This document shows, piece after piece, positions 48,768 through 58,243 of a DNA stretch of 64,000 nucleotides (positions are counted from its first letter, which is position 1; each line of letters begins with the position of its first letter). The stretch covers positions 186,001 through 250,000 of the forward strand of contig NZ_FMWU01000003.1 of the NCBI RefSeq assembly GCF_900103195.1, written 5' to 3'. Both the position numbers and the translations under genes were made by a program. The notes below the pieces were generated by a model. It searched no databases, was not told the DNA's origin, and worked only from the letters and a program-made list of their open reading frames with translations. The DNA is from Methylobacterium sp. UNC378MF. Lineage in GTDB: Bacteria; Pseudomonadota; Alphaproteobacteria; Rhizobiales; Beijerinckiaceae.

Positions 48768-49673
48768 TCACCGCCTCCTCACAACCACTTCGTCCGCCGC
48801 CCAGAGGTGCTGGGCCGCGTACGCGCGATATGGCCGCCACGCCTCGGCCCGAGCCAGGAGTTCAGCGGGGCTCGGCCGCCCGGTGCCGGTCTCCAGTGCC
48901 CGCAGCAGCCCGACATCGCCCACCGGCAGGGCGTCTGGCAGCTTGAGCGCCCGCATGGCGATGTACTGCGCGGTCCACGGCCCGATCCCGCGGATCGCCG
49001 TGAAGCGCAGAACCGCAGACTCCAGCGACTCGGCCGGGGCGAACAGGTCCGGATTGGCCAGCGCCGCCCCCGCGAGTGCCCGGATCGCCGCGCCGCGGGC
49101 CCGCGGCATGTTGAGCGCCAGGGCGACATCCGCCTCGACCAGCGCCGCCGGGTCCGGAAAGACGTGGGTCAGGCCGCCCACCGGCGCCGCGAGGGGCGTC
49201 CCGAATGCCGCGACCAGCTTGCCGGCTAGCCCGATCGCAGCCGCCACCGAGACCTGCTGGCCGAGGATCGCCCGGCAGCCGGTTTCGAACGGGTCCCAAG
49301 CGCCCGGCAGGCGCAGGCCCGGCCGCGCCGCAACCAGCGGAGCCAGGATCGGATCCGCAGTGAGGCACGCTGCAATGGCGGCCGGATCCGCGTCACAATC
49401 GAACAGGCGGCGCAGGCGCTCGGCTACCGGGGAGGCGTGGAGGGGATCGATGCCGCGCAGCGCGACGTGAAGGTGATCCCCGGCGGGCTCCACCGTCAGG
49501 AACCCGTGCCGCTCCGCGACGCGGATCGTGCGCCTGTAGGCCGAGCCGTCAGGCGCGACCGACTCGATGCCGGTGATCGCGCGCTTGCCCAGGAAGGCGT
49601 GGATCGCCGCCCAGTCGTAGGGCGGGTGGCAGGGGAGGCAGAGGCCGAACCCGTCCGGCGCCTCCACGAACAC
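48768..49673 (-). CDS. alkA: DNA-3-methyladenine glycosylase II (AlkA-like)
   Basis: 301 residues from GTG (complement 49671-49673; no ATG is near). It excises alkylated bases. The AlkA N-terminal domain (LCLPCHPPYDWAAIHAFLGK, RAITGIESVAPDG) is followed by the HhH-GPD domain: ETGCRAILGQQVSVAAA, the helix-hairpin-helix IRGIGPWTAQYIAMRA, and the catalytic Asp in ALPVGDVGLLRA. No Ada domain is attached. Confidence 0.92.
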   Translation of the reverse strand: MFVEAPDGFGLCLPCHPPYDWAAIHAFLGKRAITGIESVAPDGSAYRRTIRVAERHGFLTVEPAGDHLHVALRGIDPLHASPVAERLRRLFDCDADPAAIAACLTADPILAPLVAARPGLRLPGAWDPFETGCRAILGQQVSVAAAIGLAGKLVAAFGTPLAAPVGGLTHVFPDPAALVEADVALALNMPRARGAAIRALAGAALANPDLFAPAESLESAVLRFTAIRGIGPWTAQYIAMRALKLPDALPVGDVGLLRALETGTGRPSPAELLARAEAWRPYRAYAAQHLWAADEVVVRRR

Positions 49674-49725
49674 GAAGGGCGGCCTCTCGGCCGCCCCGTT
49701 GGTGTTCTCAGAGGACAGGTCCGCC

Positions 49726-51015
49726 TCAGCCGCGCTGATCGACCGCCACGTAGTCGCGCTGGGCCGGGCCGACGTAGAGCTGGCGCGGGCGGCCGATCTT
49801 CTGCGACGGGTCCTCGATCATCTCGGCCCACTGGGCGATCCAGCCCACCGTGCGGGCCACCGCGAACAGCACCGTGAACATGTCGGTGGGGAAGCCCATC
49901 GCCTTGAGGGTGATGCCCGAGTAGAAATCGATGTTCGGGTAGAGCTTCTTCTCGATGAAGTACTCGTCCTTGAGGGCGATCTGCTCCAGCTCCATGGCGA
50001 CGTGGAGGAGCGGATCGTCGGTCTTGCCGAGCTCCTTCAGCACCTGGTGGGTGGTGCTCTGCATGATCCGGGCGCGCGGGTCGTAATTCTTGTAGACCCG
50101 GTGACCGAAGCCCATCAGGCGGAACGGGTCGTTCTTGTCCTTGGCCTTGGCGACGTACTTGCCGACATTCTCAGGCGTGCCGATCTCCATCAGCATCTTG
50201 AGCGCCGCCTCGTTGGCGCCGCCATGGGCCGGGCCCCAGAGGCAGGCGATGCCGGCCGCGATGCAGGCGAAGGGGTTGGCGCCGGACGAGCCCGCGAGTC
50301 GCACCGTCGAGGTCGAGGCGTTCTGCTCGTGGTCGGCATGCAGGATGAAGATCTTGTCGAGCGCCCGAGCGAAGACCGGGTTCACCTCGTATTCCTCGCA
50401 CGGCACGGCGTAGCACATGCGCAGGAAGTTCGAGGTGTAGTCGAGGTCGTTCTTCGGATACACGAAAGGCTGGCCGATCGAATACTTGTAGGCCATCGCC
50501 GCCAGCGTCGGCATCTTGGCGATCATGCGGATCGACGCGATCAGCCGCTGGCTCTCGTCCGTGATGTCGGTGGAATCGTGGTAGAAGGCCGAGAGCGCGC
50601 CCACCGAGGCGACCATCACGGCCATCGGGTGCGCGTCGCGGCGGAAGCCGGTGAAGAACCGGTTCATCTGGTCGTGCACCATGGTGTGGCGCGTGACCCG
50701 GTACTCGAAATCGGCCCGCTGGGGGGCAGTCGGCAGGGCGCCGAACAGCATCAGGTAGCAGGTCTCGAGGAAGTCGCCCTTCTCGGCGAGCTGCTCGATC
50801 GGGTAACCGCGGTAGAGCAGCACGCCCTCGTCGCCGTCGATGTAGGTGATCTTCGATTCGCAACTCGCCGTCGAGGTGAAGCCCGGGTCGAAGGTGAAGG
50901 CGCCGGTCTGGGCGTAGAGCTTGCCGATATCGATCACGTCCGGCCCGATCGTGCCGGATTTCACCGGCAGCTCGATCGACTTGCCGTCCACGGTGATGGT
51001 GCTGGGTGCGCTCAT
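49726..51015 (-). CDS. gltA: Citrate synthase (type II)
   Basis: 429 residues from the ATG complement 51013-51015. It condenses acetyl-CoA and oxaloacetate. Active-site segments: [19 protein letters not shown] with the catalytic His, [15 protein letters not shown], and [13 protein letters not shown]. The N-terminal domain ([20 protein letters not shown]) is that of the hexameric, NADH-sensitive Gram-negative type. It is downstream of gltX on the same strand, a usual Rhizobiales order. Confidence 0.98.
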   Translation of the reverse strand: MSAPSTITVDGKSIELPVKSGTIGPDVIDIGKLYAQTGAFTFDPGFTSTASCESKITYIDGDEGVLLYRGYPIEQLAEKGDFLETCYLMLFGALPTAPQRADFEYRVTRHTMVHDQMNRFFTGFRRDAHPMAVMVASVGALSAFYHDSTDITDESQRLIASIRMIAKMPTLAAMAYKYSIGQPFVYPKNDLDYTSNFLRMCYAVPCEEYEVNPVFARALDKIFILHADHEQNASTSTVRLAGSSGANPFACIAAGIACLWGPAHGGANEAALKMLMEIGTPENVGKYVAKAKDKNDPFRLMGFGHRVYKNYDPRARIMQSTTHQVLKELGKTDDPLLHVAMELEQIALKDEYFIEKKLYPNIDFYSGITLKAMGFPTDMFTVLFAVARTVGWIAQWAEMIEDPSQKIGRPRQLYVGPAQRDYVAVDQRG

Positions 51016-51257
51016 GGATCGTGGACCCTTCTCTGGCGACGTGGCGGATGCCGGCCTCGGGCTGCCCGAGCCGGTCCCGGGGGCCTGAGCACACGCATTA
51101 TGCTGCGGGTGCTCACAGGCATGGGTTACCCAAACGGCACTGCAGCAGCAACGGGATCGGTGACAACCCGACCCCGACGCCAAGCGAATTCGTCAAGCCA
51201 ATTCCACCAAGCGAAATCCGGGCCGGGTCGCAGGGTTCCCGGCTGCGCCCGGCGGAC

Positions 51258-52685
51258 TCAGCCCTGGGATGCCTGGTCGCCGAGGCGGGCCAGGGTCTCG
51301 TCCCGGCCGAGCACCGCCATCACGTCGAACAGGGGCGGGGAGGTGGTGCGGCCGGTCAGCGCCGCGCGCAGGGGCTGGGCCACCTGACCGAGCTTGCAGC
51401 CGGCCGCCTCGGCATATTGGCGCACGGCGCCCTCGGTGGCGGCCGCGCTCCAGTCTGGCAGCGCCTCCAGCGCCGGCCGCACGCCGGCGAGGCGGGCACG
51501 GCCCTCGTCGGAGAGCAGCGCGCGGGCCTTGTCGTCCAGTGCCAGGGGGCGCTGGGCGTAGAGATAGTAGGCGCTGTCGAGGAGTTCGATCAGGGTCTTC
51601 GCCCGCTCCTTCAGGCCGGGCATGGCCTCGGTGAGCTTGCCCTTGAGGTCCGGCTGCAACGGCGCCGACAAGCCGCGCTCAGGGCCGACATTGGGCAGGA
51701 TGGTCTCGATCGCCGCCACGAGGTCGGCATCGGCGCTGGTGCGGATGTAGAGGCCGTTGAGATTGGCGAGCTTGGCGAAGTCGAACCGCGCCGCGGAGCG
51801 TCCCACCGCGCCGAGGTCGAAGGCCGCGATCATCTCCTCGGTGGAGAAGACCTCCTGGTCGCCGTGGCTCCAGCCCAGGCGCACGAGGTAGTTGCGGAGC
51901 GCCGCCGGCAGGTAGCCGAGATCGCGATAGGCCTCGACGCCGAGCGCGCCGTGGCGCTTCGAGAGCTTGGCTCCGTCCGCCCCGTGGATCAGCGGGATAT
52001 GGGCCATCCTGGGGACATCCCAGCCCAGGGCGGAAAAGATCTGGCTCTGGCGGGCCGCGTTGGTGAGGTGATCGTCGCCGCGGATGATCTGCGTGACGCC
52101 CATGTCGTGGTCGTCGACCACGACCGCGAGCATGTAGGTCGGCGTACCGTCGGAACGCAGGAGGACGAGGTCGTCGAGGTCCTTGTTGGCCCAGGTCACG
52201 CGGCCCTGGACGGCGTCCTCGACCACGGTCTCGCCCTCGGTCGGCGCGCGCAGGCGGATCACCGGCTTGACCCCGGCCGGGGCCTCGGACGGGTCGCGGT
52301 CGCGCCAGCGGCCGTCGTAGCGGGGCGCCCGCCCCTCCGCACGGGCGGTCTCCCGCATCTGCACCAGTTCCTCGGCGGTGGCGTAGCAATGATAGGCGCG
52401 GCCCGCGGCCAGCAGCGCCTCGGCCACCGCGCGGTGGCGCTCCGCGCGGGCAAACTGGAAGACCACGTCGCCGTCCCAGTCGAGGCCGAGCCAGGAGAGG
52501 CCGTCGAGGATCGCGTCGATCGCGCCCTTGGTTGAGCGCTCGCGGTCGGTGTCCTCGATGCGCAGCAGCATGCGTCCGCCGGTGTGGCGGGCGTAGAGCC
52601 AGTTGAACAAAGCCGTGCGGGCCCCGCCGATATGCAGGTAGCCGGTGGGCGAGGGGGCGAAGCGCGTGACGACGGCTGAGGACAT
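51258..52685 (-). CDS. gltX: Glutamyl-tRNA synthetase
   Basis: 475 residues from the ATG whose product starts [20 protein letters not shown]. Class I signatures: HIGH as LHIGGART and KMSKS as AKLSKRHG. The C-terminal helical anticodon-binding part is complete. The open frame upstream of this ATG is out of the conserved region. Divergent from comEC. Confidence 0.97.
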   Translation of the reverse strand: MSSAVVTRFAPSPTGYLHIGGARTALFNWLYARHTGGRMLLRIEDTDRERSTKGAIDAILDGLSWLGLDWDGDVVFQFARAERHRAVAEALLAAGRAYHCYATAEELVQMRETARAEGRAPRYDGRWRDRDPSEAPAGVKPVIRLRAPTEGETVVEDAVQGRVTWANKDLDDLVLLRSDGTPTYMLAVVVDDHDMGVTQIIRGDDHLTNAARQSQIFSALGWDVPRMAHIPLIHGADGAKLSKRHGALGVEAYRDLGYLPAALRNYLVRLGWSHGDQEVFSTEEMIAAFDLGAVGRSAARFDFAKLANLNGLYIRTSADADLVAAIETILPNVGPERGLSAPLQPDLKGKLTEAMPGLKERAKTLIELLDSAYYLYAQRPLALDDKARALLSDEGRARLAGVRPALEALPDWSAAATEGAVRQYAEAAGCKLGQVAQPLRAALTGRTTSPPLFDVMAVLGRDETLARLGDQASQG

Positions 52686-52879
52686 CGGTCCGGTATGTTC
52701 CGGGGCTGGTCGCGGACGGAGCGCGAAGGACGGCGAAGGGGCGGCGGAGCGGCGAGGGGCTCGACAGGGCGCCCGTAGCACGAAGCACCGGCTGTAGCAC
52801 GGGCCAGCGGATGCGTTAAGAATCGCCCGAGGAATCGTCCGACCGCCGACGACAGGTCGCGCGGAGCGGGGTGACGGCG

Positions 52880-55171
52880 ATGCGGCGGATCGGCGCGAGG
52901 CTGGCGGGAGGCGCGGTGGCGCTGGCCGGCCCCCGCGCGCCCGCCCTCCCGGTCATCCGTACCTGGGTGGCCGAGGGCATCGCCCGGGACGCCGAACAGC
53001 GCCGGCTGTTCCCCTGGTTGGCGGTGGCCTTCGGCGTCGGGATTCTGGCCCACTTCGTGGCGGCCGACGGCCCCCCGCTCCTGGCCGCTCCCCTGACCGG
53101 CGCAGCCCTCGCCCTGGCGTTGATCCCTGCCCTGGGCGCGCGGCCGGCGGCCCTGGCGCTCGCCCTCGGAGTGGCGGCCGCGTTCCTGGGCTTCGCGGCC
53201 GCGACCTGGCGGGTCTCGCAGGTCGCCGCCCCGATCCTCACACGCACCACCATCGGCCCGCTCGTCGGGATGGTCGAGGCCCTCGACGAGCGCGAAGTGG
53301 GCGCCCGGCTGGTGATCCGGGTCGAGAGCTTCGCCGGACTTGCCCCGGAGGTGCGGCCCGTCCGGGTGCGGGTCTCGTTCCGCAAGACGCCGATCCCGCG
53401 GCCCGGCGACGTCGTCGCCGCCACGGCCCGGCTGCTGCCGCCGCCCGAGGCCGCCCGGCCGGGCGGGTACGACTTCGCCCGGGATGCCTATTTCCAGGGG
53501 ATCGGTGCGGTGGGCTCGTTGGTCGGCGCCGTCGCCGTCCGGCCGCCCTCCGAGCCACCCCCTCTCCGCCTGCGGCTCGCCGCGACGCTGGACGAGGCCC
53601 GCAACGGGCTGACTCGCCGGATCGCGGAGGCGGCCGGCGGCCAGGCCGGAGCGGTGGCGGCCGCCCTGGTGACGGGCAAGCGGGGACTGATCGGGCCGGC
53701 GACCAACGATGCGCTGCGCGCAGCCGGCATCTACCACGTGGTGTCGATCTCCGGTCTCCACATGGTGCTGGCCGCGGGCGTGGTGTTCTGGCTGGTGCGG
53801 GCGGCTCTCGCCCTGGTCCCGTACTGCGCGCTTCTCTGGCCGATCAAGAAGATCGCGGCCGGCTTCGCCATGCTGGGCGTCACCGCCTACTGCGCTTTCT
53901 CGGGCTGGGACATCGCGGCCGAGCGCTCGCTGATCATGACCCTGATCATGCTGGGTGCGATCCTGGTGGACCGGCCGGCCCTGTCGATGCGCAACCTCGC
54001 GCTGGCCGCGCTGATCGCCCTGGCCCGGGAGCCGGAGGGCCTGCTCGGCCCGAGCTTCCAGATGTCCTTCGGTGCCGTGGCCGGGCTGATCGCCTGCGCG
54101 CGGCTGATCGACGGGCGGCTGTTCATGCGCCCGGGGGCCGGCCGGATCGGGCGGCTCGTCGGCACCGGCCTCTCGGCGGTCGCCGGGACCCTGGCCACGA
54201 CCCTGGTGGCGCAGATCGCGACCGCACCCTTCGCCACCTACCATTTCCAGACCGTCCAGCCCTTCGGGCTCGTCGGCAACGCCCTGACCCTGCCGCTCGT
54301 CTCACTGGTGGTGATGCCGTCGGCGGTGATCGGGATCCTGGCCTATCCCTTCGCCCTCGACCGGCCGATCTGGTGGCTGATGGGCCAGGCGGTGGGCGGC
54401 ATGCTTGCCGTCTCCCACTGGATCGCCGGATTCGAGCGGTCGATCATCGTCGTGCCGGCCTTCGGCACCGCGGCCCTGATCCTGCTGACCCTCGGCCTGC
54501 TGCTGGCGACGCTCCCGGCCTCCCGCCTGCGCTGGCTTGCCGTGCCGCCGCTCCTGTTCGGCCTCGTCCTCGCGGCCCGGCCGGACCGCTACGACCTCTA
54601 CGCCGACCGACAGGGCGCGGGCGCTGCCGTACGGGGAGCGGACGGCCGTCTCGCGGCCCTCGGCAGCCCCTCTGGCTTCGTCCTCGAACAATGGCTGAAG
54701 GCGGATGGCGACGGACGGCAGCCCGGGGCGCTGATCGTCCGTTCGGGCAGCGGCCGCTGCGACCGGCTCGGATGCACCGCGCGCCTGCCGGATGGGAGGG
54801 CGGTCGCCCTGGTACGGGACCGGCGGGCCTTCGCGGAAGATTGCGCCCGCGCCGCGATCCTGATCACCGGCCTCACGGCGCCGCCGACCTGCACAGGTCC
54901 CCTGGTGATCGACCGGCGCGTTCTGGCCGCCCGCGGAGCGGTAGCCCTCCGAGCCGACGGCCAAGGCTTCACTACCCGCTACGCCCGGGCCGACGGCCGC
55001 GCCGTGCCCTGGCAACCGCGTTCGGCACCCGGGCCGGGACAGCCGCAGCCGATCATCGCGGCGTCGGAAGGCGCCCACGCTCCAGAGGATGGGGCGGCAA
55101 CGCCTCCGGAAGCCGGTGCGCCAGGCGGGAACTTGGTCCCCGGTGACGCACCGACCGAGCCGCTTCAGTAG
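52880..55171 (+). CDS. comEC: ComEC/Rec2-family inner-membrane DNA uptake protein
   Basis: 763 residues from the ATG at 52880 (GTG at 52871 in frame). An N-terminal OB-fold/DUF4131 part (residues 60-210) is followed by the competence membrane domain with the hallmark [20 protein letters not shown] and about eight helices up to residue 560. The C-terminal 200 residues lack the HxHxDH zinc motif of a metallo-beta-lactamase domain and look like its eroded form, as is frequent in Rhizobiales. Whether the organism takes up DNA is unknown. The stop overlaps the convergent lexA gene by seven bases. Confidence 0.9.
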   Translation: MRRIGARLAGGAVALAGPRAPALPVIRTWVAEGIARDAEQRRLFPWLAVAFGVGILAHFVAADGPPLLAAPLTGAALALALIPALGARPAALALALGVAAAFLGFAAATWRVSQVAAPILTRTTIGPLVGMVEALDEREVGARLVIRVESFAGLAPEVRPVRVRVSFRKTPIPRPGDVVAATARLLPPPEAARPGGYDFARDAYFQGIGAVGSLVGAVAVRPPSEPPPLRLRLAATLDEARNGLTRRIAEAAGGQAGAVAAALVTGKRGLIGPATNDALRAAGIYHVVSISGLHMVLAAGVVFWLVRAALALVPYCALLWPIKKIAAGFAMLGVTAYCAFSGWDIAAERSLIMTLIMLGAILVDRPALSMRNLALAALIALAREPEGLLGPSFQMSFGAVAGLIACARLIDGRLFMRPGAGRIGRLVGTGLSAVAGTLATTLVAQIATAPFATYHFQTVQPFGLVGNALTLPLVSLVVMPSAVIGILAYPFALDRPIWWLMGQAVGGMLAVSHWIAGFERSIIVVPAFGTAALILLTLGLLLATLPASRLRWLAVPPLLFGLVLAARPDRYDLYADRQGAGAAVRGADGRLAALGSPSGFVLEQWLKADGDGRQPGALIVRSGSGRCDRLGCTARLPDGRAVALVRDRRAFAEDCARAAILITGLTAPPTCTGPLVIDRRVLAARGAVALRADGQGFTTRYARADGRAVPWQPRSAPGPGQPQPIIAASEGAHAPEDGAATPPEAGAPGGNLVPGDAPTEPLQ

Positions 55172-55890
55172 CGACGGACGAGGCTGACGAGGCGGCCCTG
55201 GATCTGGACCCGGTCAGGCCCGAGGACGCGGGTCTCGTAGGCCGGGTTGGCGGCCTCCAGGGCGATCGAGGAGCCGCGGCGGCGCAGGCGCTTGAGCGTC
55301 GCCTCCTCGTCGTCGATCAGCGCCACGATGATGTCGCCGGTATTGGCGGTGTCCTGCTTGCGGATCACCACAAGGTCGCCGTCGAGGATGCCGGCCTCGA
55401 CCATCGAGTCGCCGCGCACCTCAAGGGCGTAGTGCTCGCCGCCAGCCACGAAGTCCGGCGACAGGGTGATGGCGTGGCTCTGATTCTGGATCGCGGAGAC
55501 CGGCGTACCGGCCGCGATCCGGCCCATCACGGGGATCGAGATGGCGCGGCCGGCCTCGTCGATCATCCGCGTGCTGGCCGGTGCCGGTGGCTGCTTGGAT
55601 TTGCCGCCCTCGACCACGCTCGGGGTGAAGCGGCGCGGTTCGGCCGGAGCCGAGGACGGCGCCATCTGGCCGAGGCTCTCGGGAATGCGGATCACCTCGA
55701 TGGCGCGCGCCCGATTCGGAAGGCGCCGGAGGAAGCCGCGCTCCTCCAGGGCCGTGATCAGCCGGTGGATGCCGGACTTCGACTTGAGATCGAGGGCGTC
55801 CTTCATCTCGTCGAAGGACGGCGGGACACCACATTCCTGCATCCGGCTCTGGATGAATCGCAGGAGGTCCAGCTGCTTGCGCGTGAGCAT
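55165..55890 (-). CDS. lexA: LexA repressor
   Basis: 241 residues from the ATG complement 55888-55890. It represses SOS genes and cleaves itself with RecA help. Winged helix: [20 protein letters not shown], then [20 protein letters not shown]. The linker of about 60 residues is followed by the peptidase domain: scissile Ala-Gly in GRIAAGTPV, catalytic Ser in [10 protein letters not shown] and catalytic Lys in EATLKRLRR. The upstream region carries a LexA box, so the gene is self-regulated. Confidence 0.97.
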   Translation of the reverse strand: MLTRKQLDLLRFIQSRMQECGVPPSFDEMKDALDLKSKSGIHRLITALEERGFLRRLPNRARAIEVIRIPESLGQMAPSSAPAEPRRFTPSVVEGGKSKQPPAPASTRMIDEAGRAISIPVMGRIAAGTPVSAIQNQSHAITLSPDFVAGGEHYALEVRGDSMVEAGILDGDLVVIRKQDTANTGDIIVALIDDEEATLKRLRRRGSSIALEAANPAYETRVLGPDRVQIQGRLVSLVRRY

Positions 55891-55951
55891 CGACGGGGGA
55901 CTCGCGGCTTGGCGGACCGCCACGTGACGGTCTCCGAAACAAATCACGAAC

Positions 55952-55980
55952 AGGTTAAACGTTCCGCAAGTGTTCCGCAA
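55952..55980 (-). promoter_or_regulatory. lexA promoter with LexA operator
   Basis: On the - strand TTGCGG (complement of 55975-55980) and TAACCT (complement of 55952-55957) are 17 bp apart and enclose GAAC-ACTTGCG-GAAC (55961-55975), the alphaproteobacterial LexA box. It is about 70 bp before the lexA start. This fixes the operator type for this genome. Confidence 0.85.
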
Positions 55981-56128
55981 GATGGCACCGCCACGCTTGG
56001 CGCGTCGCGGCCAGCCGGCGGGAGAAGCCGAGAAACGCATTGACGGCATAAGCGGAGCCGTTTCAATGCACCGCGCTGCCCCGCCGGAGGGGCGGCGGAT
56101 CCGGGGCGCGGGCAGGGACCCTCTTGGA

Positions 56129-56587
56129 ATGACGAGGATGCGACGACCCGCAGCGCTTCTGCCCCTCGGCCTCGCCGCCCTCGGCCTGGCCGGCTGCACC
56201 ACCGGATTCTCCTACATCTCGCGCAACTACGTGGCGCTCACCCCACAGGTGGTGACGATCGGCTGCAAGGAGCCCTACGAGGTCTACGATAATCGGCAGC
56301 TGCGCCGGATGCTGCTCGTCTCCAACGCCCTGCGCGAATATACCGGCTGCAATTTGAGCGAGGTCCGGATCGATCCGGAGCCGGACGCGACCCGGGTGAA
56401 GCGCTTCCGCACCGCCGCCCGGGCCTATCTCGACGAGACCGTGCGCGAGGATTGCCGGATCACCGGTGAGACCGTCTTCGATCCACTGAAGACCGAGTTC
56501 GCCTACGCGTGCGATGCGCCGGTCGAGAAGCGCGGTTCCGTGGTGCCGCGTCTGCCGGGCCGCAATCCGGGCCTCGGCGCGCGCTGA
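56129..56587 (+). CDS. Putative lipoprotein
   Basis: 152 residues from the ATG at 56129 (or 56138). The signal ends in a lipobox, [12 protein letters not shown], so the mature protein starts with a lipidated Cys and should be in the outer or inner membrane. The mature domain has [40 protein letters not shown] and [20 protein letters not shown], with further Cys that may pair. The family is common in Rhizobiales but not characterised. Divergent from lexA. Confidence 0.75.
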   Translation: MTRMRRPAALLPLGLAALGLAGCTTGFSYISRNYVALTPQVVTIGCKEPYEVYDNRQLRRMLLVSNALREYTGCNLSEVRIDPEPDATRVKRFRTAARAYLDETVREDCRITGETVFDPLKTEFAYACDAPVEKRGSVVPRLPGRNPGLGAR

Positions 56588-56594
56588 CCGGCCA

Positions 56595-56810
56595 TCAGGC
56601 GCCCGGCTTCGGGAAGGTCCGTTCCGCCGCGTCACCGGCGGCGGCGAGCAGGGCGCGGGCGAAGGCCCGGGCCTCTGCCCGGTCGAGCACGATAGCGGCG
56701 GTGACCGGCGCGCCGCCGAGATCGGCGAGGGCGAGTTCCAGGCGCACTCCGTCGGGAACGGCGCTCGCCTGAAGGCTCCAGCCGGAGCCTCGATCCGTGC
56801 TCTCCGCCAT
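56595..56810 (-). CDS. Small hypothetical protein, chromosomal paralogue of the prophage gene at 8404-8625
   Basis: 71 residues from the ATG giving MAESTDRGSGW; an upstream ATG (56828) would add six residues. RLELALADLGGAPVTAAIVL, then EARAFARALLAAAGDAAERT and FPKP, parallel the prophage protein. A short sheet plus one helix is likely. No known function. Convergent with the lipoprotein gene, seven bases apart. Confidence 0.65.
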   Translation of the reverse strand: MAESTDRGSGWSLQASAVPDGVRLELALADLGGAPVTAAIVLDRAEARAFARALLAAAGDAAERTFPKPGA

Positions 56811-56828
56811 CTTACGTTCCTCCCGCAT

Positions 56829-57155
56829 GCCCCGGGGAAGCGCCGCAGGCCCCCGCCGGAACGGCCCAGGCCCGGGACTGTTCCCGAGCCGCGCCCCGCG
56901 CTTCCCTGCCTCGCCTGTCGGCGTTCCTCAAGGCCGCAGGCCGCCGACGGGTGATGATGCGCGCCGATACGGATGACGGCGGTCGGGAGTGGCACCCGCC
57001 GTCCGGCCGGCCGACAGGGGGCCGCCGCGGTCGCCGGGGATCACGACCGCCGGTGCGATGGCCGGCGTCCGCGACCGGGTTGGCCTGCTCCGAAGCGATT
57101 GACGCAAGCGCTCCGATGATGTCTCCCGCGGGCTCCGATCAGGTGGAGTTCGAAC
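56829..57155. other. Gene-free region upstream of the fae-like gene
   Basis: 327 bp. Nothing recognisable apart from a plausible ribosome-binding site (GGTGGAG, about ten bases before the ATG at 57156). The promoter of the fae-like gene should be here but no clear box can be assigned. Confidence 0.45.
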
Positions 57156-57695
57156 ATGCAAGAGATCTGGTTCCGCGCGGGCGAGGCCACGGTGCTGGCG
57201 GCCGAGGGCCAGTACACCGACGCCATGCCGGAGGTGCTGATCGGCTCGGTGCGCGGTCCGGTCGGCCAGGCCTTCGCGTCGATGATGGGGCAGGTCCAGG
57301 GCCACACGCGCATGTTCGTGGTGCGCGACCTCAACCAGCTGGTGCGCCCGGCCACGATGATGACCACCAAGGCCACGATCCACACGGCCGAGTACGTCGA
57401 ACTCCTCGGCGGTGTGGTCCAGGCCGCCACCGGCGACGCGATCGTGGACTGCATCATCGAGGGCATCCTGCCCAAGGACGGGCTCGACGAGCTGTGCATG
57501 ATCATCATGATCTGGCTCGACCCGCGCTGCGCCGAGGACGACAACCTCGACCAGAAAGACCTCTACCGGACCAACTACGAGGCGACGAAGCTCGCCATCG
57601 CCCGCGCCCTCAAGGGCGAGCCGACGGTGGACGAGCTGATCGCCAACCGGAAAACCGTGAAGCACTACGCGCTCGACGGCGTGATCGAGTACTGA
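57156..57695 (+). CDS. Formaldehyde-activating enzyme (Fae) homologue lacking the catalytic His
   Basis: 179 residues. It aligns over its length with Fae, which condenses formaldehyde with tetrahydromethanopterin: VLIGSVRGPVGQAFASMM, LNQLVRPATMMTTKATI, DAIVDCIIEGILPKD, and RTNYEATKLAIARALKGEPT near the C terminus. The position of the general-acid His17 of Methylobacterium Fae corresponds to Met24 here (YTDAMPEVLIG). It therefore resembles the secondary Fae-like proteins of methylotrophs more than the main enzyme; the substrate is unknown. It stands alone, with no methanopterin gene nearby. Confidence 0.8.
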   Translation: MQEIWFRAGEATVLAAEGQYTDAMPEVLIGSVRGPVGQAFASMMGQVQGHTRMFVVRDLNQLVRPATMMTTKATIHTAEYVELLGGVVQAATGDAIVDCIIEGILPKDGLDELCMIIMIWLDPRCAEDDNLDQKDLYRTNYEATKLAIARALKGEPTVDELIANRKTVKHYALDGVIEY

Positions 57696-57734
57696 TCAAG
57701 CCAGCGCCACGCATCCTGCCGGCTTAGGTCCGCC

Positions 57735-58199
57735 TCAGCCCGGCGGGATGCGCCCCACCGAGCAGAGGGTGCGCATCGTGCTGCTGCCCGGGTCGGTGTA
57801 GCAGGAGGCCGACCAGCCGTTCTGCTGGATGAATGACTTGCGCCGCTCCGTCAGGGAAGTCCGGTAGGCGTTGGCGATGATCGGCTCGACGGTCGCGGCC
57901 GGCTCGCCGACGAGGATCTCGGAGGCCACCGACAGGTCGCGGAAGAAGGCCGCCGAGGGGGTCGGCTCGGCGGAGGTCGCCTGCACGATCGGCTCGGCCC
58001 GGCAGGTGACGTCGAACTTGATCGGACCGGCCACGCGGATGTCGATGCTCGGCCCCGCGCGCTTGCCGACCCGGCCGCCAATCGCACCGGCGATCTGGCG
58101 GGTGAGGTCGTCACAGCTGTCGGCCCGGGCGGCCTCCGCCAGGAGGGGCAGGGCCGCGCAGGCGGCGAGGAGGAGGCGCGGAACGGCGAAGCTCGACAT
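57735..58199 (-). CDS. Exported hypothetical protein
   Basis: 154 residues. A signal peptide (PRLLLAACAALPLLAEAARA|D) precedes a domain with four Cys (DSCDDLTRQIAGAIG, FDVTCRAEP, ASCYTDPGSS, TLCSVGRIPPG), which could form two disulfides. Periplasmic location expected. Similar proteins exist in Rhizobiales without known role. Confidence 0.7.
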   Translation of the reverse strand: MSSFAVPRLLLAACAALPLLAEAARADSCDDLTRQIAGAIGGRVGKRAGPSIDIRVAGPIKFDVTCRAEPIVQATSAEPTPSAAFFRDLSVASEILVGEPAATVEPIIANAYRTSLTERRKSFIQQNGWSASCYTDPGSSTMRTLCSVGRIPPG

Positions 58200-58243
58200 C
58201 GCCGCACTCTACGCGCGGCGCGGGGCCTGTCGAGGGGCGCTCG

